Source: Bacillota bacterium (GTDB lineage: Bacteria > Bacillota > Sulfobacillia > JAJZYS01 > JAJYTV01). From it: DNA of 64,000 bases. Shown here piece after piece: positions 27,214 to 35,286 of the stretch. The stretch's first letter is position 1. Every line of letters begins with the position of its first letter. The DNA lies in NCBI GenBank assembly GCA_021799275.1, contig JAJZAT010000005.1, forward strand, positions 1 to 64,000, given 5' to 3'. The notes beneath the pieces were generated by a model, which saw nothing but the letters and a program-made list of their open reading frames with translations, was not told the DNA's origin and made no database searches. Position numbers and translations under genes: made by a program.

Positions 27214-28827
27214 TCAGGACCGGCCTTCCCTGTGGCGCAGCGCGGCGCCGACGAAGGCCCGGAACAAAGGGTGCGGCCGATTCGGCCTCGAGCGAAGCTC
27301 GGGGTGGAACTGCGTGCCGAGGAAGAACGGGTGGTCTCTCAGTTCCATCATCTCGACGAGATTGCCGTCCGGGCTCTGCCCCGACGCGATGAATCCCACC
27401 GCGTCGAGTCCCTCGCGGTAGGCGTTGTTCACCTCGAAGCGGTGGCGATGGCGCTCGTAGACGAGTTCCTCACCGTAGGCCGCGGCGGCCAGGGTGTCCG
27501 GGGTGATCTTGCAAGGGTAGGCGCCAAGGCGCATCGTGCCGCCCTTCTGCTCCACGTCCGCCTGGTCCGCCATCAGGTCGATGACGGGGTCTGGCGTGTC
27601 GACGTCGATCTCCGTCGTGTTGGCGTGCCGAAGACCCATGGCGTCCCTCGCCACCTCGATCACCGCCACCTGCATGCCGAGGCAGAGGCCGAAATACGGC
27701 ACCTTCTCCTCGCGCGCGTAGCGCACGGCCCGGATCTTGCCCTCGACGCCGCGGGCGCCGAAGCCCCCCGGCACGAGGACGCCGTCCGCCTCCGCCAGAA
27801 GCGTCGCCGCCTCCAGGTCCTCGAGGCGCTCGGAGTCGATCCAGTCGATCTCCACCTGCGCCCCGTGGGCGATGCCCGCGTGGTGCAGGGCCTCCGCCAC
27901 GGAGAGATAGGCGTCGTGCAGGGCCACATACTTCCCGACCATCGCGATGCGCACGCGCCGCGAAGCCTGCTCCCGCCGCTCCACCATCGAGCGCCAGTCC
28001 CTGAGATCCGGCTGGCGCTCTGGGAGACCGAGCTTCTCGCAGACGATGCGGCCGAGTCCCGCTTCCTCCAGGATGAGCGGCGCCGCGTAGATCGTCCCGG
28101 GAGCGTCCGGATTCGGCACGACGGCTTCGCGCTCGACGTCGCAGAAGAGCGCGATCTTGTCGAGGAGATCCTTGGCGAGGGGCTTCTGGGACCTCGCCAC
28201 GATGATGTCGGGCGTGATGCCGATCGACCGGAGCTCCTTGACGGAGTGCTGGGTCGGCTTCGTCTTCGCCTCGCCCGACGCCTCGAGGTAGGGCACCAGG
28301 GTCACATGGATGTAGAGCGCGTCCTGGCGCTCGACGTCGTACTTGAGCTGCCGGATCGCCTCGAGGAACGGCAGGGACTCGATGTCGCCCACCGTGCCGC
28401 CGATCTCGCAGATCAGGATCTCGGCCCCCGAGGCCTCCTGCGCCCGCTTGATCCAGTCCTTGATCTCATTCGTGACATGCGGGATGACCTGCACCGTGCC
28501 GCCGAGGTAGTCGCCGCGGCGCTCCTTCTCGATCACCCGGCCGTAGATCTTGCCTGTGGTCGCGTTCGAGAGCTTGCCGAGAGAGACGTCCATGAAACGT
28601 TCATAGTGTCCGAGGTCGAGGTCCGTCTCGGCACCGTCGTCGGTGACGAAGACCTCGCCGTGCTGGAGCGGGCTCATCGTACCGGGATCCACATTTAAAT
28701 AAGGATCAAGCTTCTGCGCCGTGACACTGAAACCCCTGGCCTTCAGGAGCCGGCCGAGCGACGCGGCGGTGATCCCCTTGCCGAGGCCTGAGACGACGCC
28801 ACCGGTAATGAAGATGAACTTGGCCAC
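27214..28827 (-). CDS. pyrG: CTP synthase
   Basis: Converts UTP to CTP using ATP and glutamine, in the cytosol. The GTG at 28827 is set by GGAGGG 8 nt upstream and gives the canonical N-terminus [17 protein letters not shown]; 537 residues, the usual length. The synthase domain (1-265) contains [41 protein letters not shown] and MDVSLGK-type segments. The glutamine amidotransferase domain (about 290-537) has the oxyanion and nucleophile elbow [10 protein letters not shown] and the closing His/Glu in FHPE. It lies downstream of rpoE as in Bacillus but has its own promoter and hairpin leader (separate entries). Confidence 0.98.
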   Translation of the reverse strand: MAKFIFITGGVVSGLGKGITAASLGRLLKARGFSVTAQKLDPYLNVDPGTMSPLQHGEVFVTDDGAETDLDLGHYERFMDVSLGKLSNATTGKIYGRVIEKERRGDYLGGTVQVIPHVTNEIKDWIKRAQEASGAEILICEIGGTVGDIESLPFLEAIRQLKYDVERQDALYIHVTLVPYLEASGEAKTKPTQHSVKELRSIGITPDIIVARSQKPLAKDLLDKIALFCDVEREAVVPNPDAPGTIYAAPLILEEAGLGRIVCEKLGLPERQPDLRDWRSMVERREQASRRVRIAMVGKYVALHDAYLSVAEALHHAGIAHGAQVEIDWIDSERLEDLEAATLLAEADGVLVPGGFGARGVEGKIRAVRYAREEKVPYFGLCLGMQVAVIEVARDAMGLRHANTTEIDVDTPDPVIDLMADQADVEQKGGTMRLGAYPCKITPDTLAAAAYGEELVYERHRHRFEVNNAYREGLDAVGFIASGQSPDGNLVEMMELRDHPFFLGTQFHPELRSRPNRPHPLFRAFVGAALRHREGRS

Positions 28828-28845
28828 GCGAGATTCCCTCCGCTT

Positions 28846-28891
28846 CCCCAAAGCCCTTGGGGCAATAAAAAGAGCGGGCCGCCAGGGCCCG
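28846..28891 (-). promoter_or_regulatory. pyrG leader with terminator-like hairpin
   Basis: On the minus strand, a GC hairpin (28891-28886 / 28880-28875, 5-nt loop) is followed by CTCTTTTTATT, a typical intrinsic terminator. It can end rpoE transcripts and also lies at the very start of the predicted pyrG transcript, which would begin 5'-GGGCCC at about 28890. A second hairpin (CCCCAA / TTGGGG, 28862-28846) precedes the SD. In Bacillus subtilis, pyrG begins 5'-GGGC and is controlled by CTP-dependent G slippage and antitermination. The same start motif here suggests related control, but the hairpin geometry differs. Confidence 0.6.
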
Positions 28892-28897
28892 TAGAGC

Positions 28898-28927
28898 ATT
28901 CTACGGAGCCCAGGCGGCCGGCGTCAA
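28898..28927 (-). promoter_or_regulatory. sigma-A promoter for pyrG
   Basis: Minus-strand TTGACG (28927-28922), 18-bp spacer, TAGAAT (28903-28898). The -35 box overlaps the rpoE stop codon. The expected start falls at the GGG at 28890-28888. The -10 lies inside a 7-bp inverted repeat (CCGTAGA / TCTACGG). Confidence 0.75.
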
Positions 28928-29262
28928 TCCCATTCCTCCGTGGCGTCGCTGCCGTCGCTGTCGGCGTCATCGTCCGCCACCTGCTTCGCTCGATGCACCG
29001 CGACTGCCTTGCCCGCCCGTGAGGGCTTCGGCTTCGGCACCCACTCCTTGAGGGCCCACGCCCCGTGCTGCGCCGGCAAAAAGCGGTTGTCGAGACTGAT
29101 CTCCGTCTGCAGCGCGGCGAGCTGCTGCGCGTCTTCGGGATCCCCACCGACAGCCCGAAGGGTGTCCGTGAGGAGCTGCCTGGCGGTGATCGGCGCGCCG
29201 CTCTGGCGCAAGAGATCGGCGGCGACGTCGAGTGGTTCGAGATTCCCGACCGCCTTTTCCAT
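28924..29262 (-). CDS. rpoE: RNA polymerase delta subunit
   Basis: The ATG at 29262 has GAGGAGG 7 nt upstream; an ATG two codons earlier is too close to that SD. 112 residues. The N-terminal HARE-HTH domain (about 8-75: PLDVAADLLRQSGAPITARQLL, then ISLDNRFLPAQHGAWALKEW) is followed by a basic linker and a short acidic tail (ADDDADSDGSDATEEWD). This is the Firmicutes RpoE layout, although the tail is shorter than in Bacillus. The protein binds core polymerase, weakens non-specific nucleic-acid binding and affects promoter selectivity. Its position before pyrG matches the Bacillus order and supports the identification. Confidence 0.9.
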   Translation of the reverse strand: MEKAVGNLEPLDVAADLLRQSGAPITARQLLTDTLRAVGGDPEDAQQLAALQTEISLDNRFLPAQHGAWALKEWVPKPKPSRAGKAVAVHRAKQVADDDADSDGSDATEEWD

Positions 29263-29552
29263 CGCCATTCCTCCTCGTGCCAAGAAGGCGCTTGGCAACT
29301 TCCCATCCATGTTATCGCCCGGAACCACGGGAGGCAAGAAAAAACCTCCTGCTCGCAGGCAAAGCCCGCACCGCGAACCGTCCACGCGCTTCGCCGCGAG
29401 TGCTGCTCATCCTGATCTGCCCGTCGGCACGTCCTGCGTACGTAGGAGACACATCCTTCTTCAGAGCCGGTTGGCGGTCCAGGCATCCGCCATCCGCCTA
29501 CGCAGGTACATAGGGCAAGCAGCAACTTGCGGACGTCCAGGGGCTGCCAAAT

Positions 29553-29576
29553 CTTTGTGAAAACTTTAACACAAAG
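29553..29576. promoter_or_regulatory. operator-like palindrome in AT-rich island
   Basis: A perfect 7-bp inverted repeat CTTTGTG / CACAAAG separated by 10 bp (AAAACTTTAA) in otherwise GC-rich DNA, between divergent rpoE and the 75-aa gene. It resembles the half-sites of Rex (TTGTG-N8-CACAA) but is 2 bp wider; Crp-type sites are an alternative. A TAGACT hexamer at 29592-29597 could be the -10 of a rightward promoter whose -35 region the palindrome would cover. Confidence 0.55.
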
Positions 29577-29783
29577 TTCGCAAAGATGCGCTAGACTGGG
29601 TTCGGCGGCAAGGAGGACCCCTGGGCGACCAAGTGAGGCACCGCCGAGGCCCGCCAAGTTCGCCAATGCACAAGCGGCATGCGTTCGGAGATCTCAGTAG
29701 ACCTCGAAGCTGTCAAGATGCCGCACGGTCTTAGTGATCTGCCGCACTGGATAGGTCCAGTCGGCAGAGGGGAGGGAATGTGT

Positions 29784-30011
29784 ATGGTACACACAGAGCT
29801 TAGGGGACCGGTGGGTGCCCTCGAGTGGACCCGCAGGCTCCGCGTCGGCGAGGCCTGGACCGTGAACGGCGGCTTCCTGGCCGCCGGGCCGAAGGTCCTG
29901 CCGGCGATTCCGAAGGAGAGCCGGTCGGTCGAGCGGCAAGTCCGCCGCGACGACGGCGAGGGCTTCAGCATCGGCAGGCAGATCAGCCTGATGTGGCACC
30001 GGCCCTGCTGA
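29784..30011 (+). CDS. small hypothetical protein
   Basis: The ATG at 29784 is preceded by GGGGAGGG at 8 nt, so a longer upstream frame is unlikely to be used; 75 residues. The sequence (TELRGPVGALEWTRRLRVGEAWTVNGG, written here in part) suggests a small beta-rich fold with a basic C-terminal half and one final Cys. No family recognised. It lies downstream of a palindrome and possible promoter and is followed by a strong hairpin, so it appears to be a single-gene transcript. Confidence 0.55.
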   Translation: MVHTELRGPVGALEWTRRLRVGEAWTVNGGFLAAGPKVLPAIPKESRSVERQVRRDDGEGFSIGRQISLMWHRPC

Positions 30012-30036
30012 AAGGGGCCAAATACCGGATCGAAGA

Positions 30037-30076
30037 GAAGAGCGCGGCCCACCCGATGAAGGGGGCCGCGCTCTTC
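30037..30076. terminator. bidirectional hairpin between convergent genes
   Basis: A perfect 14-bp stem (30037-30050 / 30063-30076) with a 12-nt loop, between the 75-aa gene (+) and argS (-). T-tracts are short on both sides (CTCTTCTCTTC on the minus strand), but its length and convergent position support termination in both directions. Confidence 0.7.
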
Positions 30077-30129
30077 CATCCATATCGTGCGTAAGGACCG
30101 TCGTCCCTGAGGAGGTCCTCCCCGTCCGC

Positions 30130-31773
30130 CTACATGCGCTCGGGCGCCGAGACGCCGAGCAGCCAGAGCAGCTGACCGATCGCCGCCTGCGTCGCCTGGG
30201 CGAGTCTCAGGCGCGAAGCGGAGAGGCTCTCCTCGACGCCGAGCACGCGGTTGCGGTTGTAGAAGGCGTGGAACGCCTGCGCGAGTTCCATCGCGAGCCG
30301 CGTCAGGCGATGGGGCTCGCGGTGCTCCGCCGCGTCGCGGATCTCCTCGGGGAGCTGGCCGAGACGGCGCAGCAGATCCTCCGCCTCAGGCGACGTGAGG
30401 AGGCCGTAGTCGGGCTCCGCCGTGACCTCTCCCGCCTGGCGCAGGATCGACGCGATGCGCGCGTGCGCGTACTGCACGTAGTAGACGGGGTTCTCGGAAG
30501 ACTCCTCCTTGGCGAGCGCGAGGTCGAAGTCGAGCGGCGTGTCGTGCGAGCGCATCAGGAAGAGGAAGCGCGCCGCGTCGGTGCCGACGTCGTCCAACAG
30601 CTCGTCGATCGTCAGGATCTCCCCGGCCCTCTTCGACATGGACTGCACTTCGCCGTGGCGCAGGAAGCGCACCCATTGCACGAGCAGCACCTCGAAACTC
30701 CCGGGGTCGTGGCCGAGCGCCTCCATCGCGGCGCGCATGCGCGCGACGTAGCCGTGGTGGTCCGGGCCCAGGAGGTCGATGGCGCGGTCGTAGCCGCGGC
30801 TGTACTTGGACTCGTGGTAGCCGATGTCCGGCGCGAAGTAGGTGAACTCGCCGTCGGACTTCCTGAGCACCCGGTCCTTGTCGTCGCCGAACCCGGTCGT
30901 CTTGAGCCAGAGCGCCCCCTCGGCCTCGTAGGTGTGGCCGCCCAGCCTTCCCACCACTTCCTCGGTGCCGCCGCGGTCGCGGAAAGCCTTCTCCGAGAAG
31001 AAGTTGTCGAAGTGGACGCCGTAGCGCTCGAGGGTGCGCAGGCGCATCTGCTCCATCTGGCGCAGCGCCCAGGCCCGGACCATCTCCACCCGCCGCTCTT
31101 CAGGGAGGCTCTCGAAGTCCCCGGGCTCCTCGGCCTTGAAGCCCTTCGCGAGATCGATGACGTAGTCGCCGTGGTAGCCGTCCTCGGGAATCTCGAAGGG
31201 CCGTCCCAGAAGTTCCTCGCGCCTGGCCAGGATCGAGCGGGCCAGCATCTCCACCTGCCGGCCGGCGTCGTTGACGTAGAACTCCGTCAGGACGTCGTGG
31301 CCGGCGAGACGCAAGAGCCGCCCGAGCGTGTCGCCGACGGCGGCGGCGCGGGCGGAGACGACGTTGAGGGGTCCCGTCGGGTTCGCCGAGACGAACTCGA
31401 GCAGGATGCGCTCGCCGCCCTCGCAATCGGTCGCGAGGAAGGCTTTCGCGTCCCGGAGCAGCGCCTCGATCACCTTTGGGTAGAAGGACCGCGAGAGCCG
31501 GAAGTTGAGAAAGCCCGGTCCCGCGATCTCGGCCCCCGTGAAGTCCTCCCCGAGCTCAAGGTGGTGGAGGATCCGCTCCGCCACCTGGCGCGGCGCCATG
31601 TGCAGGGGCCTCGCGGCCTGGAGCGCGATGTTCGCGGCGTAGTCGCCCATCTTCGGGTCCTTCGGCCGCTCGATGGCGAAGGCGGGGGCGGGGGCTGTCC
31701 AGCCGGCCTCGGCCGCAGCCATCCTGTACGCTTCCTCGACCGCCAGCCTGAGCTCCTTAGAGAACGTCGCCAT
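30130..31773 (-). CDS. argS: arginyl-tRNA synthetase
   Basis: Charges tRNA-Arg with arginine. The ATG at 31773 is chosen from homology of the N-terminus; the GGGAGGG SD lies directly against it and a TTG at 31791 is possible. It overlaps the 3' end of speB. About 547 residues: an N-terminal Add-1 domain, then the active site EFVSANPTGPL, the KMSKS-loop equivalent MSKRAG, and a C-terminal DALR anticodon-binding domain (NPVYYVQYAHARIAS). The HIGH motif, usually H-[LV]-G-[HN], reads NVVS here. Since the rest of the enzyme is intact, this is probably a lineage variant rather than inactivation. Its location in a polyamine operon that consumes arginine is notable. Confidence 0.95.
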   Translation of the reverse strand: MATFSKELRLAVEEAYRMAAAEAGWTAPAPAFAIERPKDPKMGDYAANIALQAARPLHMAPRQVAERILHHLELGEDFTGAEIAGPGFLNFRLSRSFYPKVIEALLRDAKAFLATDCEGGERILLEFVSANPTGPLNVVSARAAAVGDTLGRLLRLAGHDVLTEFYVNDAGRQVEMLARSILARREELLGRPFEIPEDGYHGDYVIDLAKGFKAEEPGDFESLPEERRVEMVRAWALRQMEQMRLRTLERYGVHFDNFFSEKAFRDRGGTEEVVGRLGGHTYEAEGALWLKTTGFGDDKDRVLRKSDGEFTYFAPDIGYHESKYSRGYDRAIDLLGPDHHGYVARMRAAMEALGHDPGSFEVLLVQWVRFLRHGEVQSMSKRAGEILTIDELLDDVGTDAARFLFLMRSHDTPLDFDLALAKEESSENPVYYVQYAHARIASILRQAGEVTAEPDYGLLTSPEAEDLLRRLGQLPEEIRDAAEHREPHRLTRLAMELAQAFHAFYNRNRVLGVEESLSASRLRLAQATQAAIGQLLWLLGVSAPERM

Positions 31774-32617
31774 CCCTCCCGCTTTGCGCAATCAGGATCT
31801 CCCTGAGGCACTTGGCCGCGAGAAGCGCCGTGATGCCGGCGGGGTCGCGGCTTGGCAAGACCTCGACGATGTCGGCGCCGATCAGCTTCCTGCCGCCGAA
31901 GAGGCGCACGGCCTCGAGCAGTTCCCGCGAGGTCCAGCCGCCCGGCTCGGGCGTGCCTGTGCCCGGGGCAAAGGCCGGGTCCGCCACGTCGATGTCGATC
32001 GTGAGATAGATCGGAAGCTCCCCGATCTGCTCGAGCGCGTCGCGTGCCGCCCCGGGACTCCACTGCTCGCGCAGGAAGCTGGCGCGGCCGAGTTCCTCCT
32101 CGCAACCGGAGCGGATGCCGAACTGGAAGACGCGCCCCGGGCCGACGAGTTCCTGGCCGTGGTAGATCACGGAGGCGTGGCTCAGGCTCTCGCCCACGTA
32201 CGCGTCGCGCAGGTCCGCGTGGGCGTCGAGCTGCACGATGGCGAACTCGCCCTGGCGATGGAGGGCCCTCAGGGCGCCCAAGGTCACGAGATGCTCGCCG
32301 CCGAGCAGGAAGGGGATGCGTCCCTTCGCCGCGATCTCGTAGACTGCCGCCTCGGTGCGGCGGAGCATTGAACCTGGGTTCCCGAACGACAGCTCGAGAT
32401 CGCCAAGGTCCTCGAGGTAGCCCTCGGGCACCGAGCGGCCAAAGGCCGGCGAGTAGTCCTCGAGACCGTGCGTCGCGCCGCGGATCGCGAGCGGCCCCTC
32501 GCGCGAGCCGGGATTGAAGGAGGACGTGCCGTCGAAGGGGACGCCGAGGAGCGAGAAGCGCGGCGATGCGGGCTCGCCCTGCGCCCAGAGCGGGCGTCCC
32601 GGATGGATGAACTCCAT
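31757..32617 (-). CDS. speB: agmatinase (ureohydrolase family)
   Basis: Hydrolyses agmatine to putrescine and urea. The ATG at 32617 shares one base with the speE stop (TGATG), indicating translational coupling; a GTG one codon earlier is also possible. 286 residues, typical of the family. Binuclear manganese ligands are visible: the His in GGEHLVT, the cluster DAHADLRD, and SIDVD-type YLTIDIDVADPAFAPGTGTP; family segment VPFDGTSSFNPGSREGP. Between the synthases of its product (spermidine synthase, upstream) and argS, and with the arginine decarboxylase in the same operon, agmatinase is far more likely than arginase. Confidence 0.93.
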   Translation of the reverse strand: MEFIHPGRPLWAQGEPASPRFSLLGVPFDGTSSFNPGSREGPLAIRGATHGLEDYSPAFGRSVPEGYLEDLGDLELSFGNPGSMLRRTEAAVYEIAAKGRIPFLLGGEHLVTLGALRALHRQGEFAIVQLDAHADLRDAYVGESLSHASVIYHGQELVGPGRVFQFGIRSGCEEELGRASFLREQWSPGAARDALEQIGELPIYLTIDIDVADPAFAPGTGTPEPGGWTSRELLEAVRLFGGRKLIGADIVEVLPSRDPAGITALLAAKCLREILIAQSGRDGDVL

Positions 32618-33459
32618 CACTCCACCAGGGCCTTGGCGAAGGGCGGCAAGGCGAACGCCGCCTTGTGCATCTCGGCGGTGTAGTACCGCGTCGCGAGGCG
32701 CTCGGCCCTCGCCTTGTCGACGTCCTGCGGCAGCTCATGGTCCGCGCCGGCCGTGAAGCTCCAAAAGCCCGACGGATACGTCGGGAGCGGCGCCAGGTAG
32801 AGCTGGCAGGCGCTGAAGTTCGCCTTGACGCTCTGCGCCACGCGCCGCACCACGTCGCCGTTCACGAACGGAGATTCGGACTGCGCGCAGACGATGCCGC
32901 CCGGGCGCAGGGCCCGCTTGCAGGCGGCGTAGAACTCGGGGCTGTAGAGCCCCACGGCCGGCCCGACGGGGTCCGTCGAGTCGATCAGGATGACGTCGAA
33001 CGCGCCTTCGTGATCCTGCACGAGCTTGATGCCATCCTCGTGCAGCACCTCGACGCGCGGGTCCGAGAGGCCCACGGCGACGCTCGGCAGGTACTCCCTG
33101 GCGACGGCCGTGACACGGGGGTCGATCTCGCAAAGCACGGCGCGCTCCACCTCGGGGTGCTTCACCACCTCGCGGATGGTGCCGCCGTCGCCGCCGCCGA
33201 TCACCAGGACGTCCTTCGGACTCTCGTGGCTCATCAGCGGAAAGTGGGCCAGCATCTCGTGGTAGACGAACTCGTCCTTCTCCGTCACCTGGAACGTGCC
33301 ATCGAGCATCATGACGCGGCCGAAGGCGTACGTGTCGACCACCAGGATCTCCTGGAAGCGCGAGACCTCGCGGTGCAGGACGGTGTCGGCCCTCAGGCCG
33401 AGCCGCATGTTGCCAAGCTGCAGCTCCTCGAGCCACAGCTCCATCGGTGGGCGCGACAT
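32617..33459 (-). CDS. speE: spermidine synthase
   Basis: Transfers aminopropyl from decarboxylated S-adenosylmethionine to putrescine. The ATG at 33459 lies 2 bp after the start of the pdaD stop region (TGAGATG), consistent with coupling. 280 residues: an N-terminal beta domain (WLEELQLGNMRLGLRADTVL) and a Rossmann-like domain with VLVIGGGDGGTIREV, the acidic CEIDPRVTAVAREYLP, and the catalytic loop LIDSTDPVGPA. The signature is complete. No S-adenosylmethionine decarboxylase gene is in the window, so it must be elsewhere. Confidence 0.96.
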   Translation of the reverse strand: MSRPPMELWLEELQLGNMRLGLRADTVLHREVSRFQEILVVDTYAFGRVMMLDGTFQVTEKDEFVYHEMLAHFPLMSHESPKDVLVIGGGDGGTIREVVKHPEVERAVLCEIDPRVTAVAREYLPSVAVGLSDPRVEVLHEDGIKLVQDHEGAFDVILIDSTDPVGPAVGLYSPEFYAACKRALRPGGIVCAQSESPFVNGDVVRRVAQSVKANFSACQLYLAPLPTYPSGFWSFTAGADHELPQDVDKARAERLATRYYTAEMHKAAFALPPFAKALVE

Positions 33460-33460
33460 C

Positions 33461-33922
33461 TCAGTACCAGAGGGCGGCGGCCGCGAAGGCGCAGCCGATC
33501 CGCTGGACGCGATGGGCCGAAGAGCGAATCTTCATCTCTTTAAGCGTGCGGCCGCGCTCGACGAAGGCGGCCTCGAGCATCCGCCGGATCTCCGCTTCGG
33601 CGTCCTCGGCCGAGCAGCGCCCGGAGAACTCCATGATCACGCCGCACTGGTCGTCGTCGCCAATCCCGACCCCGATCGCCGCGGCGATCAGCTCGCCGGT
33701 CTGCTCGCTCTCGATCGCGCCGTAGGCGGTCGGGAGGAGGCTGCCCTGCGGCATGTCGAGCTTCTCCGTCTCGACGGCGCCAGGCGGAAGGATCGAGGAG
33801 ACGCGCAGAAGGTTCATGTTTCCGATCCCGGCGGCAAGGAGCGCGTTGTCGAACGCGTTGAGGCGCGTCGGGCCCTCCGCCGCAGCCGCCACGAGGGTGT
33901 ACTTGGATGGAGTCTCGAGCAA
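33461..33922 (-). CDS. pdaD: pyruvoyl-dependent arginine decarboxylase
   Basis: Decarboxylates arginine to agmatine, the first step of the polyamine route encoded here. TTG start at 33922 with GAAAGGGG about 10 nt upstream; 153 residues, the normal proenzyme size. The self-cleavage site is visible in LLRVSSILPPGA: cleavage between Ser42 and Ser43 would turn Ser43 into the pyruvoyl group. Other family segments are the N-terminal KYTLVAAAAEG, GIGNMNLLR and GVIMEFSG. It is first in pdaD-speE-speB-argS. The extended -10 promoter upstream gives a short leader, with no riboswitch visible. Confidence 0.93.
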   Translation of the reverse strand: MLETPSKYTLVAAAAEGPTRLNAFDNALLAAGIGNMNLLRVSSILPPGAVETEKLDMPQGSLLPTAYGAIESEQTGELIAAAIGVGIGDDDQCGVIMEFSGRCSAEDAEAEIRRMLEAAFVERGRTLKEMKIRSSAHRVQRIGCAFAAAALWY

Positions 33923-33957
33923 GGGCGGGTGACCCCTTTCGGCAAAAGTCGCGATGC

Positions 33958-33966
33958 ATTATAGCA
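33958..33966 (-). promoter_or_regulatory. extended -10 promoter of the polyamine operon
   Basis: Minus-strand TGCTATAAT: a perfect TATAAT (33963-33958) with the TGn extension. No good -35 is visible, as is usual for extended -10 promoters. Transcription would start near 33951, about 29 nt before the pdaD TTG. Confidence 0.75.
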
Positions 33967-34186
33967 CGGATGGTCCAAGCTTGCGGAATAGCGGATCCTT
34001 GGGTCGCCCTCGGGCTTCCTGCACGCGGATCCATCCCTAGGTTCCGCCCCTCGGCAAGGGGGCCGCGCGCCATAGGTTTTGCTCGATCGCGGCCATCTCA
34101 AGCGGCCGCCGCCCTTGCCGGTGTCCAGACACACTTGGGGCGGCGCTCGCCTATCCTGCCGTGTGACCCGGGCAGGAGGCGATGGG

Positions 34187-35194
34187 GTGGCAGATCCGGA
34201 AAGCGAGCCGCTCGAGGAGGTTCGGCTGCCGGCCGGGCGTGCAGCCCTGCGCACCTTCGGCGCGGTCGCCCTGGCCGCTCTCGGAGCCGTTGCGCTTCTT
34301 CTTCACTACAGGCTCCTGCCGAACCTCTCGATCGCCATTCCCGCCCTCCTGCTCGGAGGCGTCGCGGTGAGCCTGCCGGGCGGGGCGGCGCTGCGCGAGA
34401 GCGGCCGGCGCAGCTATGGCTTCTGGCTGCAGGCGGGGGCGGTGCTGCTCGGCCCCTCGATCGACCCGGCCGCCTTGTCGGCCATGGGCCTCCAGGGTCT
34501 CCTGCTGGTCGGTCTCAAGATCGCCCTCGCGTATGTGGGCGCCCGCCTCGTGCTGCGACGCTTCCTGCCACCCCTGACGGCGCGCCTTCTCGGCATCGGC
34601 AACTCGGTCTGCGGCGTCAGCGCCATCCTGCTCGCGAAGACCCGCCTCGGCGCCACGGACGCCGAGGCGACGCCGGCCGTCGGCGCCATCCTCTCCGTCG
34701 GCACGCTCGCGGTCTTCCTGGCGCCGCTCGTGGCGTTCGGCCTTCAGCCTGCTCCCTACGTCGCGGGCGCCGTCTGCGGGCTCGCGGTCGACAATACCGC
34801 CGAGGCGATCGCCGCGGGCTCCGCCTTCGGTCCCATCGGGCTGCAGATGGCGTCGATGTTCAAGCTGACGCGCAACGCCCTGCTCGGCCTCGTGGTCGCG
34901 CTCTCGGGACGGGAGGCGAGGAGCCTTGGGGAACTCATCCGCGACTTCCCGCCCTTCGTCGCCCTCTACGCCTTGCTCGCGGGCCTGCGCCTCCTTGGCC
35001 TGCTCGGACCCGGACTCGCCGCATGGTCGGGCGACCTCAGCCAGGTCGCCTTCGCGCTCGCGTTCGTCGGCGTCGGCGCGATGCTGCGCCAGGAAGTCTC
35101 CGGCGGCAGCCTGCGCGACCTCCTGCTCGGCTCGGGCTACCTCGTCGTCACCATGGCCGTCAACGCCGGACTCGTGCTTCTGGTCGGCCCCTGA
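34187..35194 (+). CDS. YeiH/UPF0324 family membrane protein
   Basis: The GTG at 34187 is set by GGAGG 7 nt upstream; 335 residues with about 10 TM helices. Family-typical segments: PNLSIAIPALLLGG, GAVLLGPSIDPAAL, the hallmark GNSVCGVSAILLAKTRLGA, AGAVCGLAVDNTAEAIAAG and FKLTRNALLGLVVAL. UPF0324 proteins are predicted inner-membrane transporters, sometimes linked to sulfur compounds, but without a firm substrate. It is divergent from pdaD and probably transcribed alone or with the next small membrane gene. Confidence 0.87.
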   Translation: MADPESEPLEEVRLPAGRAALRTFGAVALAALGAVALLLHYRLLPNLSIAIPALLLGGVAVSLPGGAALRESGRRSYGFWLQAGAVLLGPSIDPAALSAMGLQGLLLVGLKIALAYVGARLVLRRFLPPLTARLLGIGNSVCGVSAILLAKTRLGATDAEATPAVGAILSVGTLAVFLAPLVAFGLQPAPYVAGAVCGLAVDNTAEAIAAGSAFGPIGLQMASMFKLTRNALLGLVVALSGREARSLGELIRDFPPFVALYALLAGLRLLGLLGPGLAAWSGDLSQVAFALAFVGVGAMLRQEVSGGSLRDLLLGSGYLVVTMAVNAGLVLLVGP

Positions 35195-35286
35195 ACCAGA
35201 AGCGCTGCGCATCCGGCCGTGTCGCGCGCCGCTCTTGTATTGGCCCGTCCCATCGTGCACGCTGCAAGGGTGCAGGAGGGATCGCC

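Noticed and set aside
29339-29359. Possible terminator (CCTG/CAGG stem with T6 on the minus strand) upstream of rpoE
   Set aside because: Only 4 bp of stem with a 4-nt loop; too weak to call, although the T-run is real.
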